From: Semisulcospira habei
Taxonomy: Eukaryota > Mollusca > Gastropoda > Semisulcospiridae
Direction of reading: 5' to 3'
Length of the DNA stretch: 64,000 bases
Assembly (NCBI GenBank): GCA_036245525.1
Contig: BTPG01000005.1
Span: forward strand, 127,790,120 to 127,854,119
Made by a program: the position numbers and the translations under genes. The notes beneath the pieces were generated by a model. That model saw only the letters and a program-made list of their open reading frames with translations, was not told where the DNA came from and ran no database searches. This document shows positions 21,893 to 33,015 of the stretch, piece by piece (positions within the stretch are counted from its first letter, which is position 1; every line of letters starts with the position of its first letter).

Positions 21893-22066
21893 CACAACAC
21901 GTAGCTCAGTGGTCAGAGCGCACGACTTGTGTGAGTGCATCTTGGGCGACGTGGGTTCGAATCCTGACTTCAGCAAACTATTTTGTGATTGCTGGATATT
22001 TCGGGCCAGCGCCTTGAGAAGCTCTCTGAGCTTATAAGTGCGCTATATAATAGAAACCTCTTTTTT
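21893..22066 (+). mobile_element. tRNA-derived SINE
   Basis: The head is tRNA-like, with an A box TAGCTCAGTGG at 21902-21912 and a B box GGTTCGAATCC at 21954-21964, 52 bases apart as an internal RNA polymerase III promoter needs. The body reads GGGCCAGCGCCTTGAGA, and the tail has CTTATAAGTGCGCTATATAA. A GCGC-TATATAA-type tail also ends the SINE at 55320-57640, and a GCGCATTATAAATAC piece ends the L2-like LINE copies, so an L2-type partner LINE is plausible. The head is not a functional tRNA, since the cloverleaf 3' end is lost. Confidence 0.8.
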
Positions 22067-22968
22067 TTTAACGATTATGATTACTGTCACCGACACAACA
22101 TATAAAAACATCAAAGCGGTTAACATCACTATTACCATCACCCACAAAACAAACAGCAATATCAGTAGTATTTGTAATTTCTTCATCAATACCTACAAAA
22201 ACTAATGTTCACTCTCGTTCGGAATCAACTGATAACATTCACCATACTGCACACTTTGCAGAAAATTAGCATAATCTAGCCCATCAGTGCCTGCTTTTGA
22301 AGTGTTATGACTCTCACATATCAATACACTCAACACACCTTAGATCATTTACTGATTTAGTTCACTAAAAACACCACACCCACAACTGATCATTTTAGGT
22401 ACCATAGGCATAGGCAGAACATTTCCTTTCATACACATACCATGAACAGAAACTAAAACATAAGATTGTGCACAGAACGTAAAATCATTAGCTGGGCTCT
22501 TTGTAACGTGGACTGTCTGACGGTCACCATCAATACCATGATTAATTAATTTGAGTTCACATCAGATTTAAATTTTTTTAACCTTGTCAATATTAAAAAA
22601 CTGCAACGACTCCCACCGTGTTGTCGCTTCGACATCGTGCCGAAATAGTCAAAACAGTCCAAATAACTTCGTATGCACTCGTACTTTGACGTGTCTTTTC
22701 ACATTGGTACCGGAAAGGGCAATGCAAAAGTGCGCGGCTAAGATGCGCGAAGGAACTCAAAGCGAAAATTGTTGAAGTCAGAGGTCAAGTAAATATAGGT
22801 CAGTGATATAACAGAGAATGTTCGCGCCAGCTGAGGTTGCGTCATGCGATCCTCTTCCCCTCCTGCCCCTTCCCATCGGAGTTTCTACGCCACTGGGATC
22901 TGAACATACTCGGCTCGAAAAATGGAATTTAAGTTAATGTCAAGTAAGGTTCACAATTACATAGTCTA
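22067..22968. other. AT-rich intergenic stretch
   Basis: Only short CAnn-rich low-complexity sequence was noted (21780-22200). I see no gene. Confidence 0.4.
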
Positions 22969-23071
22969 TTAACCCTTTGACTGCTTCCGACGATACCGCT
23001 CGGCACAAAAGACACCGCGTAGTTACGCGTCTTTCCGCCAAACGATATCGTCAGTAGCAGTCAAAGGGTTC
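22969..23071. mobile_element. Family B TTAA palindromic MITE
   Basis: TTAACCCTTTGACTGC at the left and GCAGTCAAAGGGTT at the right, with inner arms CGATACCG and CGATATCG. TTAACCCTTTG ends are typical of piggyBac-type MITEs in animals. Confidence 0.75.
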
Positions 23072-23171
23072 CGCCTAGGGTAGCAACGTTTCGGACTCCA
23101 GACGTACTTTGTGTCCGTACTGTGTGACCTAAAACCTTATGTTGAAATCTCCAAGATCTGCTCCGCCTTAA

Positions 23172-23264
23172 TTAACCCTTTGCGTGTCGGTGGCGGTTTC
23201 AGTCGCGATGATTCCTGTCGGAATCAGTCGCGACTAAAACCGCTACCGATACCAAAAAGGTTAA
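23172..23264. mobile_element. Family B MITE, second copy
   Basis: Begins TTAACCCTTTGCGTGTCGG and ends ACCAAAAAGGTTAA. The centre CAGTCGCGATGATTC / GAATCAGTCGCGACT is partly inverted and partly direct. It lies only 100 bp from the previous copy. Confidence 0.65.
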
Positions 23265-23559
23265 CACAGACGATGTAGACGCTGATACCTGCCTGCAATA
23301 GGCTTATATCATCCTTAGCCTCTGCATTAAGCTGGGACTAAGGTCGATTTAGACCTCTCGCAGATGGAAGGTTCTAGAAGTTTGTCCCGGGCACCAGGCC
23401 GTGCTCAAACGCACGTGGCCCTTTCCACGATCACGATGCGCGCGTGAGCTACCATCCAAAAGAGCAAGATATGAGGCTACGATGGGAAATTGCCGACGAC
23501 CTTTTCTTGGTCAATGAGCCAAAAGTCTGTCTCCACCTATTCTCACGCCAGTTGATATA

Positions 23560-23642
23560 ATATACTGACGGGCAAAAGAAATGCGACATTTTCTGAACCA
23601 TCGGAAACACTAAAGTCGCATTATTTGCCCATCAGTATAATA
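23560..23642. mobile_element. Family D short TIR element
   Basis: TATACTGACGGGCAAAAGAA and a diverged complement ending GCCCATCAGTATA. The arms enclose AAATGCGACATTTT. Ends flanked by TA suit Tc1/mariner-type MITEs. Confidence 0.65.
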
Positions 23643-23644
23643 GG

Positions 23645-23826
23645 AATCGTTCAGAAATGAGAAGTAGGTCAAAATTGCACGTGTTTCGTCGACAACAGTT
23701 ATAAATTGAAAGCTCGGACAAGGATGTGATACCGCATGTAGTATTTGTTCGCTCTTTTAATCAACTACTGTCGTTGAAACGTGTGCAAATTTTACCTACT
23801 TCTGTTCTCATGAAATCGCCTGTTGT
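23645..23826. mobile_element. Family E palindromic element
   Basis: GAGAAGTAGGTCAAAATTGC and CACGTGTTTCG on the left pair with CGTTGAAACGTGTGCAAATT and TACCTACTTC on the right. Centre GAAAGCTCGGACAAGG. It abuts the family D copy. Confidence 0.65.
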
Positions 23827-24048
23827 ACCTACGGGTACAATGTTTGACTGACTTACCATGACTGCCGGACACAAGCTCGTGGTTGTGGGTTCCGGCAGTG
23901 ATCTTTCAGATTCCATTGTGATCACATGGTCAGTCAGTTTGACTAATGGGGCTGACTCCGGAAAGGTGGTTTGTTGTCAATGAATTTTACTCCACCGCAA
24001 ATCAAGTCCCGTTACTCACGGCTCAAAGTAGCTGGATTCACTAACTAA

Positions 24049-24121
24049 CATTTGAACCATGACGATTTCTCTGACATTTATTTTTCTTCGTGAACCAGAG
24101 AAATCGTCATGGTTCAAATGT
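24049..24121. repeat. Perfect 26 bp arm hairpin
   Basis: CATTTGAACCATGACGATTT with CTCTG, and the exact complement after a 20-odd base loop (ACATTTATTTTTCTTCG). Family unknown; single copy here. Confidence 0.8.
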
Positions 24122-24189
24122 TTAAGTTCGTGATTTGGGGGGATATGTGTTAAAATCGCGAAGCATGATAGCCGTGTTTCATGTAACTA

Positions 24190-24376
24190 TTTACCCCCAA
24201 CGCACTAGAGCAGGAGATGCACTGACCATGATAATTCAAGGGTAGTGCCTCAGGCGCCAAGCTCATCTAGCACTACCCATGAATTTCATGGTCATTCATC
24301 TCCTACAACTGGTACATTGTCGTCTTGTTACACCTCTAAATTTTGGGAAATGAAGCTGTGGGGTTAAATGAGTTAA
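24190..24376. mobile_element. Family A MITE, decayed left end
   Basis: Right end TTAAATGAGTTAA is intact (TTAA 24373-24376). The left end reads TTACCCCCAACGCACTAG, so the TTAA is mutated. The core is shortened: CAAGGGTAGTGCCTCAGGCG. Confidence 0.75.
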
Positions 24377-24621
24377 CTGTGACTCGTGAAAGACGATCGT
24401 CATGATGGATTGTGAAGATATTGTCAAAAATGAAACAAGTTCTATTCCGGTCTCAAGTCACAGAAGGCAACATCACCAAGTCAGTCGCGTGAACGTTCCG
24501 CCTATAAACCCAAATATGCCGCAATATCCAACACGAAAGTTATCAAGACGGTTACACCAACATCCAGTCAAGGAATGAAACTCACCAATCTGAAGATGTT
24601 GATAGGACAAATCTGGGGTGG

Positions 24622-24662
24622 ATTCTCATGAGCCCCTGCGACTGCCGGGACTCTCAGAATCT
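24622..24662. repeat. Family C core remnant
   Basis: GATTCTCATGAGCCCCTGCGACTGCCGGGACTCTCAG, a half-decayed core (given in one phrase only for its first 20 bases: GATTCTCATGAGCCCCTGCG). Confidence 0.45.
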
Positions 24663-25042
24663 GCGCCCGTTGAAGATGACAGGAGATGGCTGTGGTACCT
24701 GTCTCCCACATACTGATGAAAATGGAAAGCGGGCGGCGACACACATTTCTTGAGTGCATTAATGAAAGGGTTGAGTGAATTTTGGTGAGGCGGAAGCGTA
24801 CAGCACAGTTTCACGCGGCTACAGTCTCCAAAAGTGTCTTGTAAGGACACCGCAACAAAGACTTACTCAGCGACGCCCATGTCCTGCGTGTGAAGAACAG
24901 CTAGGTATAAAACAAAAAGACAAAATTGTGAATAATGAACCATAATGGACATAAATCAAATAATTTACACGTGTACAGACAATGGTTAATTTTATGTGTG
25001 CGTTGCTTGTGTGTCCCAGTTTGCAAGTAACATAAACATTGT

Positions 25043-25233
25043 TTAACCCATTTAGCCCCGACGCCCAACAGCAGGTGATGGATTGACCATGAAAATTCAA
25101 GGGTAGTGCCAGATTAGCCCTCGCCTTCAGGCGCCAAGCCAATCTGGCACTACCCTTGAATTATCATGGTCAATCCATCACCTGTAACGCTTTCAAACTT
25201 TGTGAAATATGGCCGTGAGGTTAAATGGGTTAA
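25043..25233. mobile_element. Family A MITE
   Basis: TTAACCCATTTAGCCCCGAC at the left and GTTAAATGGGTTAA at the right. The core CAAGGGTAGTGCCAGATTAG and its complement pair almost fully, and the outer arms GTGATGGATTGACCATG / CATGGTCAATCCATCAC share copy-specific bases. Confidence 0.85.
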
Positions 25234-25502
25234 AATGAAAATTTAAAACAAAACTAACAAGTCATAACGATTTCTCGGTGCAGCTTCAAGAAAGCATCTA
25301 TTCTGCATACATTTTACCTAACATTTGTCGGCAGTGACAGATGAATTGTTTGTAAACGCGATTCCGTGTATCTACCCCCAACCAGCCGCCTTCCGCCCGC
25401 CCGCCCACCTACGCATGCCTCTCCACCACCACCACCTCTCCGCCCACGCATAAAACACAAACTCGTCCTCATGTGAGTAGTAAAAATCAGAAATGCGTAT
25501 GC

Positions 25503-25622
25503 TGATTCTATACTGACGAGGAATAAAGGAAAGCGACAAATTATGGAATCATAGGAAACACTAAAGTGTTTCCGACGATTAAAAAAATATCGTCTTTCTT
25601 TTGTTCGTCAGCATATGTGTAG
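25503..25622. mobile_element. Family D element, longer form
   Basis: CTATACTGACGAGGAATAAA and TTCTTTTGTTCGTCAGCATATG at the ends, with an inner palindrome around GGAAACACTAAAGTGTTTCC. Confidence 0.6.
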
Positions 25623-25669
25623 AACTAACGCTAGGAGTACTAGCGCTATACCTGGTACACTATCTTTAA

Positions 25670-25705
25670 ATCCCCGTCCCCCCTCCCCGTCCCCCCCCCC
25701 CCCAC
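25670..25705. repeat. C-rich tract
   Basis: Poly(C) runs broken by T and G. Confidence 0.8.
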
Positions 25706-26611
25706 GCACCCGTGGCCTTCGACATCAGCCTGGGTATTAATCTGTAGTCTAGATCTAGACCTGCCCAAGGTACCATTATAATAAGCATTCACATTTTAAT
25801 TTTACATTCGATGCCAGAAGTTCTGGTGCTAGAAGTTATGGCATCAAATGCAATGCCGCCATGTAAAAGTAAAGTACGTCCGTTACAAATTTAAAATTAA
25901 ATTTCGCTTTTCACAAAAATGAACTGAGTGTCTTACTTTCAATGGGCAGGATGTGCCAAGTATTTAACCAAATCTGTGTTATACCTCGACATTAGCATTT
26001 CCGGTCAGATTTCGCCCAACTTTTCGCCTGTCTGTCAGAATACTGCAGTCAATCTGATTCCTGTCTGTCAGTATATTTCTTGCTGAAGAGGTTCCAATAA
26101 CTCGGCCGTCTGAACATTAACCCCCTCGTGCTTGCAGCAAACGGTCCTGTTTACAGTACCGGTAGCTGCATGCGCAAGGGTGTTAACACTGACTCCTATT
26201 CTGAATGACGCTGACAGAAAATATACCGGTTGCCAGAGGGAAGAAATCAGCCTGATTTGTATCCAATCAAACAAATCACAAGATTAGCCCCCGTAAAGCA
26301 CTCAGCAGTAGTCGATCTCGGTATATGTTCTCATTTTGTAAATGTCGGTGCTCTTGAGAATCTTAGCCTCTTGTAGATGGAACGGATTGGCTGAGGGACT
26401 GGTCTGATCCCAAAGACCGCTCTCCATGTCCTCACCCACTTCAACTCCTGAAGGAAATTGTGCTCACTGACGTCTGAAAATCGTCTGCTGATCGAACCAT
26501 ATCCTACCCAAGGGCTAAGCACTTACATAATCTACCTGAAAAAGATCAACTATCACAACCAGAGAGCAGGTCCTAATTAGTAAATCACGCACTACCCTTG
26601 AGAAAAAATGG

Positions 26612-26857
26612 TTAACCCCTTCTCTTGCTACTGGACGCATATTTTGTTTCTGAAATCTTTGTTCCTTCAACGACTAAACGCCACAACCCTTCCAAGGAAT
26701 ATATAGACACAAAACTATGGAATGTCCATATGGATACAAACTGGTCTCGGCAAAAGGCATAGGCCCTTATGAGCCCCCGCGGTCGCGGGGGCTCATGAGG
26801 ATCTATGAGTCTTGCGCTTGGATCGCGTTTACCTTCTCTCGGCAGTTGAGGAGTTAA
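26612..26857. mobile_element. Family C MITE, complete variant
   Basis: TTAACCCCTTCTCTTGCTAC at the left and CAGTTGAGGAGTTAA at the right. The unique flank (TTTTGTTTCTGAAATCTTTG, CTTCAACGACTAAACGCC) lies on the left, so it is inverted relative to 62365. The core GAGCCCCCGCGGTCGCGGGGGCTC is a nearly loopless palindrome. Confidence 0.8.
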
Positions 26858-27267
26858 TAGGCAGCACCCTTGAGCTATCAAGGTTGATGCTTCTCCCACA
26901 GTTGGAATTTGCATGTGAAACATCCGGCCACTCTGTGTCCATCTCCGACGTTTCTCGCCATAGACCTTAGCTCCCCCTACTTTTCGAGATTTATTTATGC
27001 ACAGTCGTAGACATAATACCTGGTGAGCATCTTAGTTTGAGGAACTAAGATATACATGAGGGAAGATTCCTGCCTGTCACCAGCAAGAGTTGTAGAATCT
27101 ACACCCTTGAGCAGATGTAAGAGGTTCGGCTGCAAGGAATATGAAGAAACTATGTCGGCATTGGAGGATTCGATGACTTTCAGGCAGGGTTGCACTGACT
27201 GATTTGCATAAATCAGCGTGGATCAAGCACCCTGTGACACCTTCCACATTTGAAGAAAACAGAACAA

Positions 27268-27346
27268 AACGAAATCGGCAAGAGGCATATATTCTCATGA
27301 GCCCCCGCACATGCGGGGGCTCATGAAAATCTATGTCTCTTGCAGA
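27268..27346. repeat. Family C core
   Basis: GGCAAGAGGCATATATTCTC and ATGAGCCCCCGCACATGCGG centre, with a right arm CATGAAAATCTATGTCTCTT. The two arms differ from each other at several places. Confidence 0.75.
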
Positions 27347-27744
27347 CGAAGAATTAATTCTGTTTTCAAAGAAGTCCATGTTAGAGTGTGTCAGCTCTGG
27401 CAGAAGGGGTTATGTCATCAGTCGATTTGCATGGCCAAAATGCGCGGCAGTTCGATTTTTAACACTATTGCGTCTCTCGCAATTGATTCTGTTGCTCATT
27501 CAGAAGCTCCACGTCATGTTATCTCCTGCGCAGGCAGGGGCTGACACAACATTATTTACAATTTACTTTAATCTTAGTGGACATAAAAAGCGAGAAAGCG
27601 AATATTAAACCACGCTCTTGTCCAGGCAAAACGACGGGCTTGTTCAGACAGCATGTCCGTTAAAAGTCCTAAGTGGTAAGTGGCACAGTTGCAGTGCGGC
27701 AGAAATTGATTATTGTTCAGGTCGTACTCCATCTGTCCCGTTAC

Positions 27745-27840
27745 CCTCCGCCCCCCCCCCCCCCTTGCCCCTCCCCCGCCCCCGCCCCCGCTCCCACCCC
27801 GCCGCCCCCCCCCCCCCCCCGCGCCTCCCCCCCCCCCATA
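27745..27840. repeat. C-rich low-complexity tract
   Basis: Almost 100 bases of C interrupted by G and T, giving spurious proline-rich frames. Confidence 0.9.
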
Positions 27841-28137
27841 ACTTGCCCGTTAGGGTCGTCCATTATCACTCCGGTGCCGTGGACGCTAAACCCCGAACTA
27901 GCCTACCAACCTAAACCACTCTCTCTAACCTGTAATCGCATGCACATAACCGTTTAGTATCGGCAGGGACGATTTTACACAGACTGTATGACCTTAATCT
28001 TGACTGGTTCCCCGGGCAAGGGCAGAAAAGCAAATATGGAGATGGAGCTTGATGCACGAGATCCGGTTGGTCCACTTTGATGGGAATGCAGCAAGAAGAT
28101 GGCGAAAGACAGAAGAGACAGAGGATGACAGTGGAAG

Positions 28138-28258
28138 CCCTGGAGCCAGTTGCATGAGCTTAGTCCTGCACCAGCTACTAAGCAAGGTGCGCCGCTATAG
28201 GGCGCACCTTGCTTAGTGGCTGGTGCAGGACTAATCTCGCTCATGCAACTGACGCCTA
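28138..28258. repeat. Long two-level hairpin
   Basis: Inner arms TAGTCCTGCACCAGCTACTA and AGCAAGGTGCGCC pair with GGCGCACCTTGCT and its continuation around a CGCTATAG loop. Outer arms CAGTTGCATGAG and CTCATGCAACTG also pair. Total arm length is about 50 bases. Confidence 0.8.
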
Positions 28259-28433
28259 GAGTCAAGCCTTAAGTCACTTGATGGAGAAACGCTTTGGTAT
28301 TGGTCTATTCACTTGGTGCACACTCGTTAGGGTACGGAGGCCTTGGGGACTCGCCTCTTGCAGATAGAAATCGTTCGTAAGAAAGTATGCAAGACCATGA
28401 TTAATCTCAAACCGCAGGGCGAGAAAACAAGTT

Positions 28434-28545
28434 CGAGTTAGGTCCCCTGACAGCGGCTCTTCGGGCGTCAGTACCACTTTTTGTCGAGGTGACTCCTTCA
28501 GGAATCACCTCGACAAAAAGCGCTGCCGCCACCCGAAGGGTTAGC
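28434..28545. repeat. Family B-like palindrome
   Basis: CTTTTTGTCGAGGTGACTCC and GGAATCACCTCGACAAAAAG around TTCA, with flanks CCTGACAGCG and CGAAGGGTTA. Related to the copy at 39132. Confidence 0.6.
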
Positions 28546-28925
28546 CTGTTCGTGATACATGTAGTTTAACCTGCTGTTCGAGAGCTGTTGATTGAAGGTC
28601 TATTTCAAACGTGTATTTTTCTTTTCATTATTGATGATGGTACACGCACACACGCCTCACTGTTTCTTGGAGCCAGTAGATATGTCTTTTCTCCTGGGCG
28701 CGTGGCACTGAAGTATTAAAACAGGATCAAAGACAGTCACGGGTTGAAATCCCGATACCTTCGTCCGTCTGAAGAGAATATAAATACAAGGGGATAATAA
28801 TCCTTACGATCTCTTTGCAGCCGGTTTGAAAACAGAATTAGCTCGTTTTTCGCATTTTAAAACCCAAATGACTTGAAACTCCTCACTCTGAACAAGATGT
28901 ATGTAAATGACTCCAAGAGGACCGA

Positions 28926-28992
28926 TAAGAGGTAAAAATTCTCATGAGCCCCTGCAACTGCAGGGGCTCATGAGAATTTTTACTTCTTGAAG
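28926..28992. repeat. Family C core with divergent but matched arms
   Basis: AAGAGGTAAAAATTCTCATG on the left and CATGAGAATTTTTACTTCTT on the right. Both arms depart from the family sequence (ATAGATCC / GGATCTAT) in a way that keeps pairing. Confidence 0.8.
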
Positions 28993-28999
28993 ATGGGAC

Positions 29000-30060
29000 G
29001 GTCTGGCTCTGTGACTCGTAACACTTCTTAACTTTTCAATTCACTCCTGCGACTCCCGATAACGAAAACGACACAAACCCTCATGACCTCTCGCAAACTG
29101 AGCACTCACTATGTTTTAAACGTCTTGGTTAAACTTTCACATCATCATCATCATCTGTGCTTCACAGGCGAATCAGGTCTACAGCCAGTCATTTAGAATT
29201 TAAAAGTTTCCTGTACTTAAAAGACTGCAGACGGGCTGTGAAAGTAGGAGACACGATCATGTTTGGCGTCGTGGGCCAGTTGTCTCCCCTGGGTCAACAT
29301 GTTCGCTTGATCGGTTCGAAAAAGGAGACGTCATCAATTTGTGTGTGCGTGATGAAATCCGAGACACAATTCGCGCTTCCTTTTTCGCTGACGGTGACAC
29401 CGAGATTCCAGCTGCTTTACGTTCGTGTGAAATTAGATTTGGCTGATAAAGATTTTGTTTGCTTCCAGACTTTAGTCTTGAAGGTTTTCGGCTTACACGG
29501 TTTGAATCCATCCGGCATCTATCCATCCATCCTACAAGCCTTGCGTCGATGGGAGCATCATCCTGCTGGAATCATCGCAAGAAAACGCGCTTCCGACAGT
29601 TAAAAAGTTAACTGGTAGTTTGCTTTCGCTCCAGAACTGATCAGATCATTTCACTGGAAAAGATGGAACGGATGTGTACAAATTGTATGGTACATCTAGT
29701 TCAGTCGTTCATACGCTTAGTTGTTTGTCGCGAGGAGTATCTCGTACCTTTCGTTGCTTGACGCGAACAGGTATCTTATTTTCTTAACTGTTCGCGACAA
29801 ACCGCTAAGATGTACGGACAATTGTGAACAACTGTAAGGTACGAGCCAAAAGCAGCTGTAACACCTTGGTGACAGTGACGCTTTTTTCGAACTGGTTGTC
29901 ACCTGTAATGAGTCGGGTCGGAGGAAATTAACGTCCAGGTTTGTCCCTTGGATTCTGTGCAACAGGAACTGGGTTACTAGCGACACACAGACACGCAAAC
30001 ACCAGTCCTTGCCAGAAACTCATGGCTTCTCCTCCATTAAAGGAACCTCAGTCACATGAT
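29000..30060. other. Intergenic stretch, one unassigned ORF
   Basis: A 148-codon plus-strand frame (29157-29603) has ordinary composition (…VGDTIMFGVVGQLSPLGQ…) but no recognised domain, no splice context and overlapping open frames. I do not call it a gene. A partial inverted repeat at 29715-29815 pairs TTAGTTGTTTGTCGCGA with TTCGCGACAAACCGCTAA. Confidence 0.3.
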
Positions 30061-30061
30061 C

Positions 30062-30162
<101 letters not shown>

Positions 30163-30306
30163 TCTCTTCTTCTGCTTTTTCTTCTTCTACTCTGTACATG
30201 AGCGCCACGAGGGTGTCGTCGAGGGGAAGTTGGTGCACCTTGTGGGTTGACTATGACTGCGTTCGTGAATAGACCGCCCGAATCAAGGGACCATACGAAA
30301 GTGACT

Positions 30307-30310
<4 letters not shown>

Positions 30311-30394
<84 letters not shown>
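30311..30394. repeat. (GA)n microsatellite, right arm of a pair
   Basis: About 42 GA units, able to pair with 30067-30159. Confidence 0.97.
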
Positions 30395-30397
<3 letters not shown>

Positions 30398-30850
30398 GTC
30401 TGCAGCAGCAGGCCAATTGTGACCTACTTGGGCCCGACGACCTTCTACTCACTGGGTTGTTAGCCAATTAGAAACGTCAAAAGGAAACGCTGGTAAGATT
30501 TGTCTATAATTTCCTAAAGTAAGCATTTCATTTCAGCGGTGCGCGTCGCTTCAGCTTGAGTCAACAGAATCACGGCGCCGTTACTGCGTTCAAATCTCTT
30601 CAAAATCAATCCAGAATAAAGCATAATAACTGGCCAGAAATTTGGGGAAGTGTTTGCCTGGAGAGTTTAGGGGTGGGGTGAAGACTAAGAGGAGGAGAGG
30701 AAAAGATGAGTTCATAGCTCCATGGCTGTTCTGCCTGTGGGCTTGTTTTATCTACACTTCGCTCGGCCAGTTACATGTAAAATATCTGGTATATATATAT
30801 ATTTGCCCTATGATTGATTTGAACAGTGGATCATCCGACCAATGAGACCA

Positions 30851-30851
30851 T

Positions 30852-30945
<94 letters not shown>

Positions 30946-30960
30946 ACACACGCATACACA
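30851..30960. repeat. (CA)n microsatellite, left arm
   Basis: About 40 pure CA units, then CACG steps, running into the hairpin at 30957-31014. Confidence 0.97.
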
Positions 30961-31014
30961 CACTGCTTAGTCCTTTGTCCGTGGGCATCGCCCACGGACA
31001 AAGGACTAAGCAGT
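30957..31014. repeat. Perfect 28 bp hairpin between (CA)n and (TG)n
   Basis: CACTGCTTAGTCCTTTGTCC and GTGGGC, then loop ATC, then the exact complement. It joins a (CA)n and a (TG)n tract so that the whole 30851-31175 block is one long inverted repeat. Confidence 0.9.
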
Positions 31015-31083
31015 GTGTGTGTGTGTGCGTGTGTGTGTGTGTCTGTGTGTGTGTGTGTGTCTGTGTGCGTGCGTGCGTGCGTG

Positions 31084-31133
<50 letters not shown>

Positions 31134-31175
31134 CGTGTGCGTGTCTCTGTGCGTGCGTGCGTGCGTGCGTGCAGA
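31009..31175. repeat. (GT)n microsatellite, right arm
   Basis: Interrupted GT units with TGTC and GTGC steps. Confidence 0.95.
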
Positions 31176-31303
31176 CTTGTCTATTAACCGAAGTTTCTGA
31201 ATAACAATAATTATTTCTCAACAGCTGTACAGAAGTACCCAACGGAGAAAGAAACACGCTGTACACATTATTTCAACAACTGTACACATTATTTCAAGCA
31301 TCC

Positions 31304-31472
31304 CTAATAGATGATTTCCGGAAATCAGAAGTAGGTCATAACTGCACGTGTTTCGACGGAAAAAAGTGGATTAGAAGCCCGTGTTTGCACTGGCTTTTAA
31401 TACACTTTTTTTTTTTTCGTCGAAACGCGTGCGAAGTTGACCCACCTCTGATTTCCGAACAACGTCTATTTA
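31304..31472. mobile_element. Family E palindromic element
   Basis: AATAGATGATTTCCGGAAATC at the left (shown by its first 20 bases) and GATTTCCGAACAACGTCTATT at the right. Arms CACGTGTTTCGACG / CGTCGAAACGCGTG and TGGATTAGAAGCC / GGCTTTTAATACA pair. Confidence 0.75.
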
Positions 31473-31595
31473 TGAAGTCCGGAGCACATCTCGCCCTTTC
31501 TTGAGCATGTTCTTCATGCTCAGTGAGACGGGTGATTCTCAGGGCACACAAAAAGAGTCCCCGTCACTAAAACCATAAATGTGAATTAGGATTCG

Positions 31596-31814
31596 TTAAC
31601 TCATTCAGCTCCGGCACAACACAGCAAGACATGGATCGAGCATGATAGTTTAAGGGTGGTGCCAGAATAGCTTGGCGCCTGCCTATAGGCGCCAAGCGAT
31701 TCTGGCACCACCCTTAAACTATCATGCTCGATCTGCCTACAGAATTGCAATACAGTCCTTCAATGGGCAACGTCAAAATCTGGGGATTTCGGTCCTGGGG
31801 TAGAATGCGTTCAT
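31596..31814. mobile_element. Family A MITE, second subfamily
   Basis: TTAACTCATTCAGCTCCGGC at the left and GATTTCGGTCCTGGGGTAGA at the right. The right TTAA has become TTCA. Core arms TTTAAGGGTGGTGCC / GGCACCACCCTTAAA share bases not seen in other copies. Confidence 0.8.
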
Positions 31815-31844
31815 CATTATTCAACTTTTTTTTTTTTTTTACAA

Positions 31845-32240
31845 AAGAAGAATTCTTGAAACAGTTTCTCTACGAGTCAAATGACAAGAGCCTACGGCAC
31901 ACCTTCATGTTCATTCTCACGCGCCAACAGACCGCTCATCTTCGACTGGTAAAACCCGTGGCCGAGTGGTACAAAGCGAGCGAACAGGAAACGCTGCCCG
32001 CACACTGCTACCACCGCTGACGAAACGCGAATGTTATACTCGTGCATGTAATGGATGAAGTCAAAGTGATAGGCCTTCAACATTTTCCCCAAACCAATAA
32101 TGATCTTTTCCTGTTACACGTTTACTCAGACATTGTAAGCCTTTAAATGGCATCCAAATAAAAAATCTTTGCATTTTCCCTCAAGTAGTCATTTTACATG
32201 AAGTCCAGACAACTTGGATAAGTTTGCACAACATTAAAAA
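31845..32240. repeat. Unknown dispersed repeat H, copy 1
   Basis: Aligned to 33020-33640 by GTGGCCGAGTGGTACAAAGC, GCGAACAGGAA, ACTCGTGCATGTAATGGATG, CATTTGACATGAATTCCAGAC-like and TTTACTCAGACA blocks. GTGGCCGAGTGG resembles an RNA polymerase III A box, but no clear B box follows, so a SINE is only a possibility. Confidence 0.6.
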
Positions 32241-33015
32241 AAAATTTAAACTTAAAAAAGAAGAAAAAGAGTCTTTTTTAAGTTTAGCCAGTGCTACCAG
32301 TAGTCAAGTACATCTAAGATTTGCAGAGATTTGCAACATTAATTTAGTAAATATGTAACACAGAAACAAATGTTTTAAGAGAGTTACTTTATTGGAGTAA
32401 CATAGTAACATAAGAAGAACAAGAAGAAGAAGTAATTGTATCTCAGTTTTCATGCAAAGAAGTCTGACTTTAAAGGCAAATGTTTTGAAATTAAATCCAC
32501 TCTGGCTGTCCACATATTTAGCAATTTTGTTTAATCTGTGTGACCAAAATTGTACTTACTTTTGGCTCAGTGTAAAGACGAGTTGCAGATATCAAAGGAT
32601 AATCTTGTAGCTGGTTTCGTCTGATCCATTTGGCCATGGCGCTTGAAATGGAGATCGTTCCATGCATAGAAAAGATGATGGACAACATTATATCAAATGG
32701 TTAAAGGATATCTTTTTTAATAATGTTACTAAGATAATGATATTTAAGTTTTACTAGTAACGATTGTCACTGAGTTGGTCTTCTTTCGTATAATTCGTTA
32801 GGTACCAGTGTCATTGTCACTTTCCGGTAGTCATGCAGATTTCACAACTCAGACACACACAATTGTTCGGGCTACCAGATACAAAAAAAAATTGTGTTCT
32901 TTAAACAGGTATTATATTAAGAATGATTACCAGGGCTAGAACATGTTGTCCTCCCCGCAAAGCATACAAGAAATGTGAATTTGGACTTTTTCATCATTAG
33001 TCTGCATTCTTGGAA
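32241..33015. other. AT-rich intergenic stretch
   Basis: No gene or known repeat recognised. Confidence 0.4.

Noticed and set aside
21893..21970. Functional tRNA gene
   Set aside because: A and B boxes are present, but the acceptor stem and 3' half do not close. The sequence continues into a SINE body and GCGCTATATAA tail.
27618..27957. Proline-rich frames
   Set aside because: Products of the C-rich low-complexity tract.
29157..29603. 148-codon plus-strand frame
   Set aside because: No domain, no promoter or splice context, and overlapping open frames on the other strand; length is within chance for a 64 kb window.
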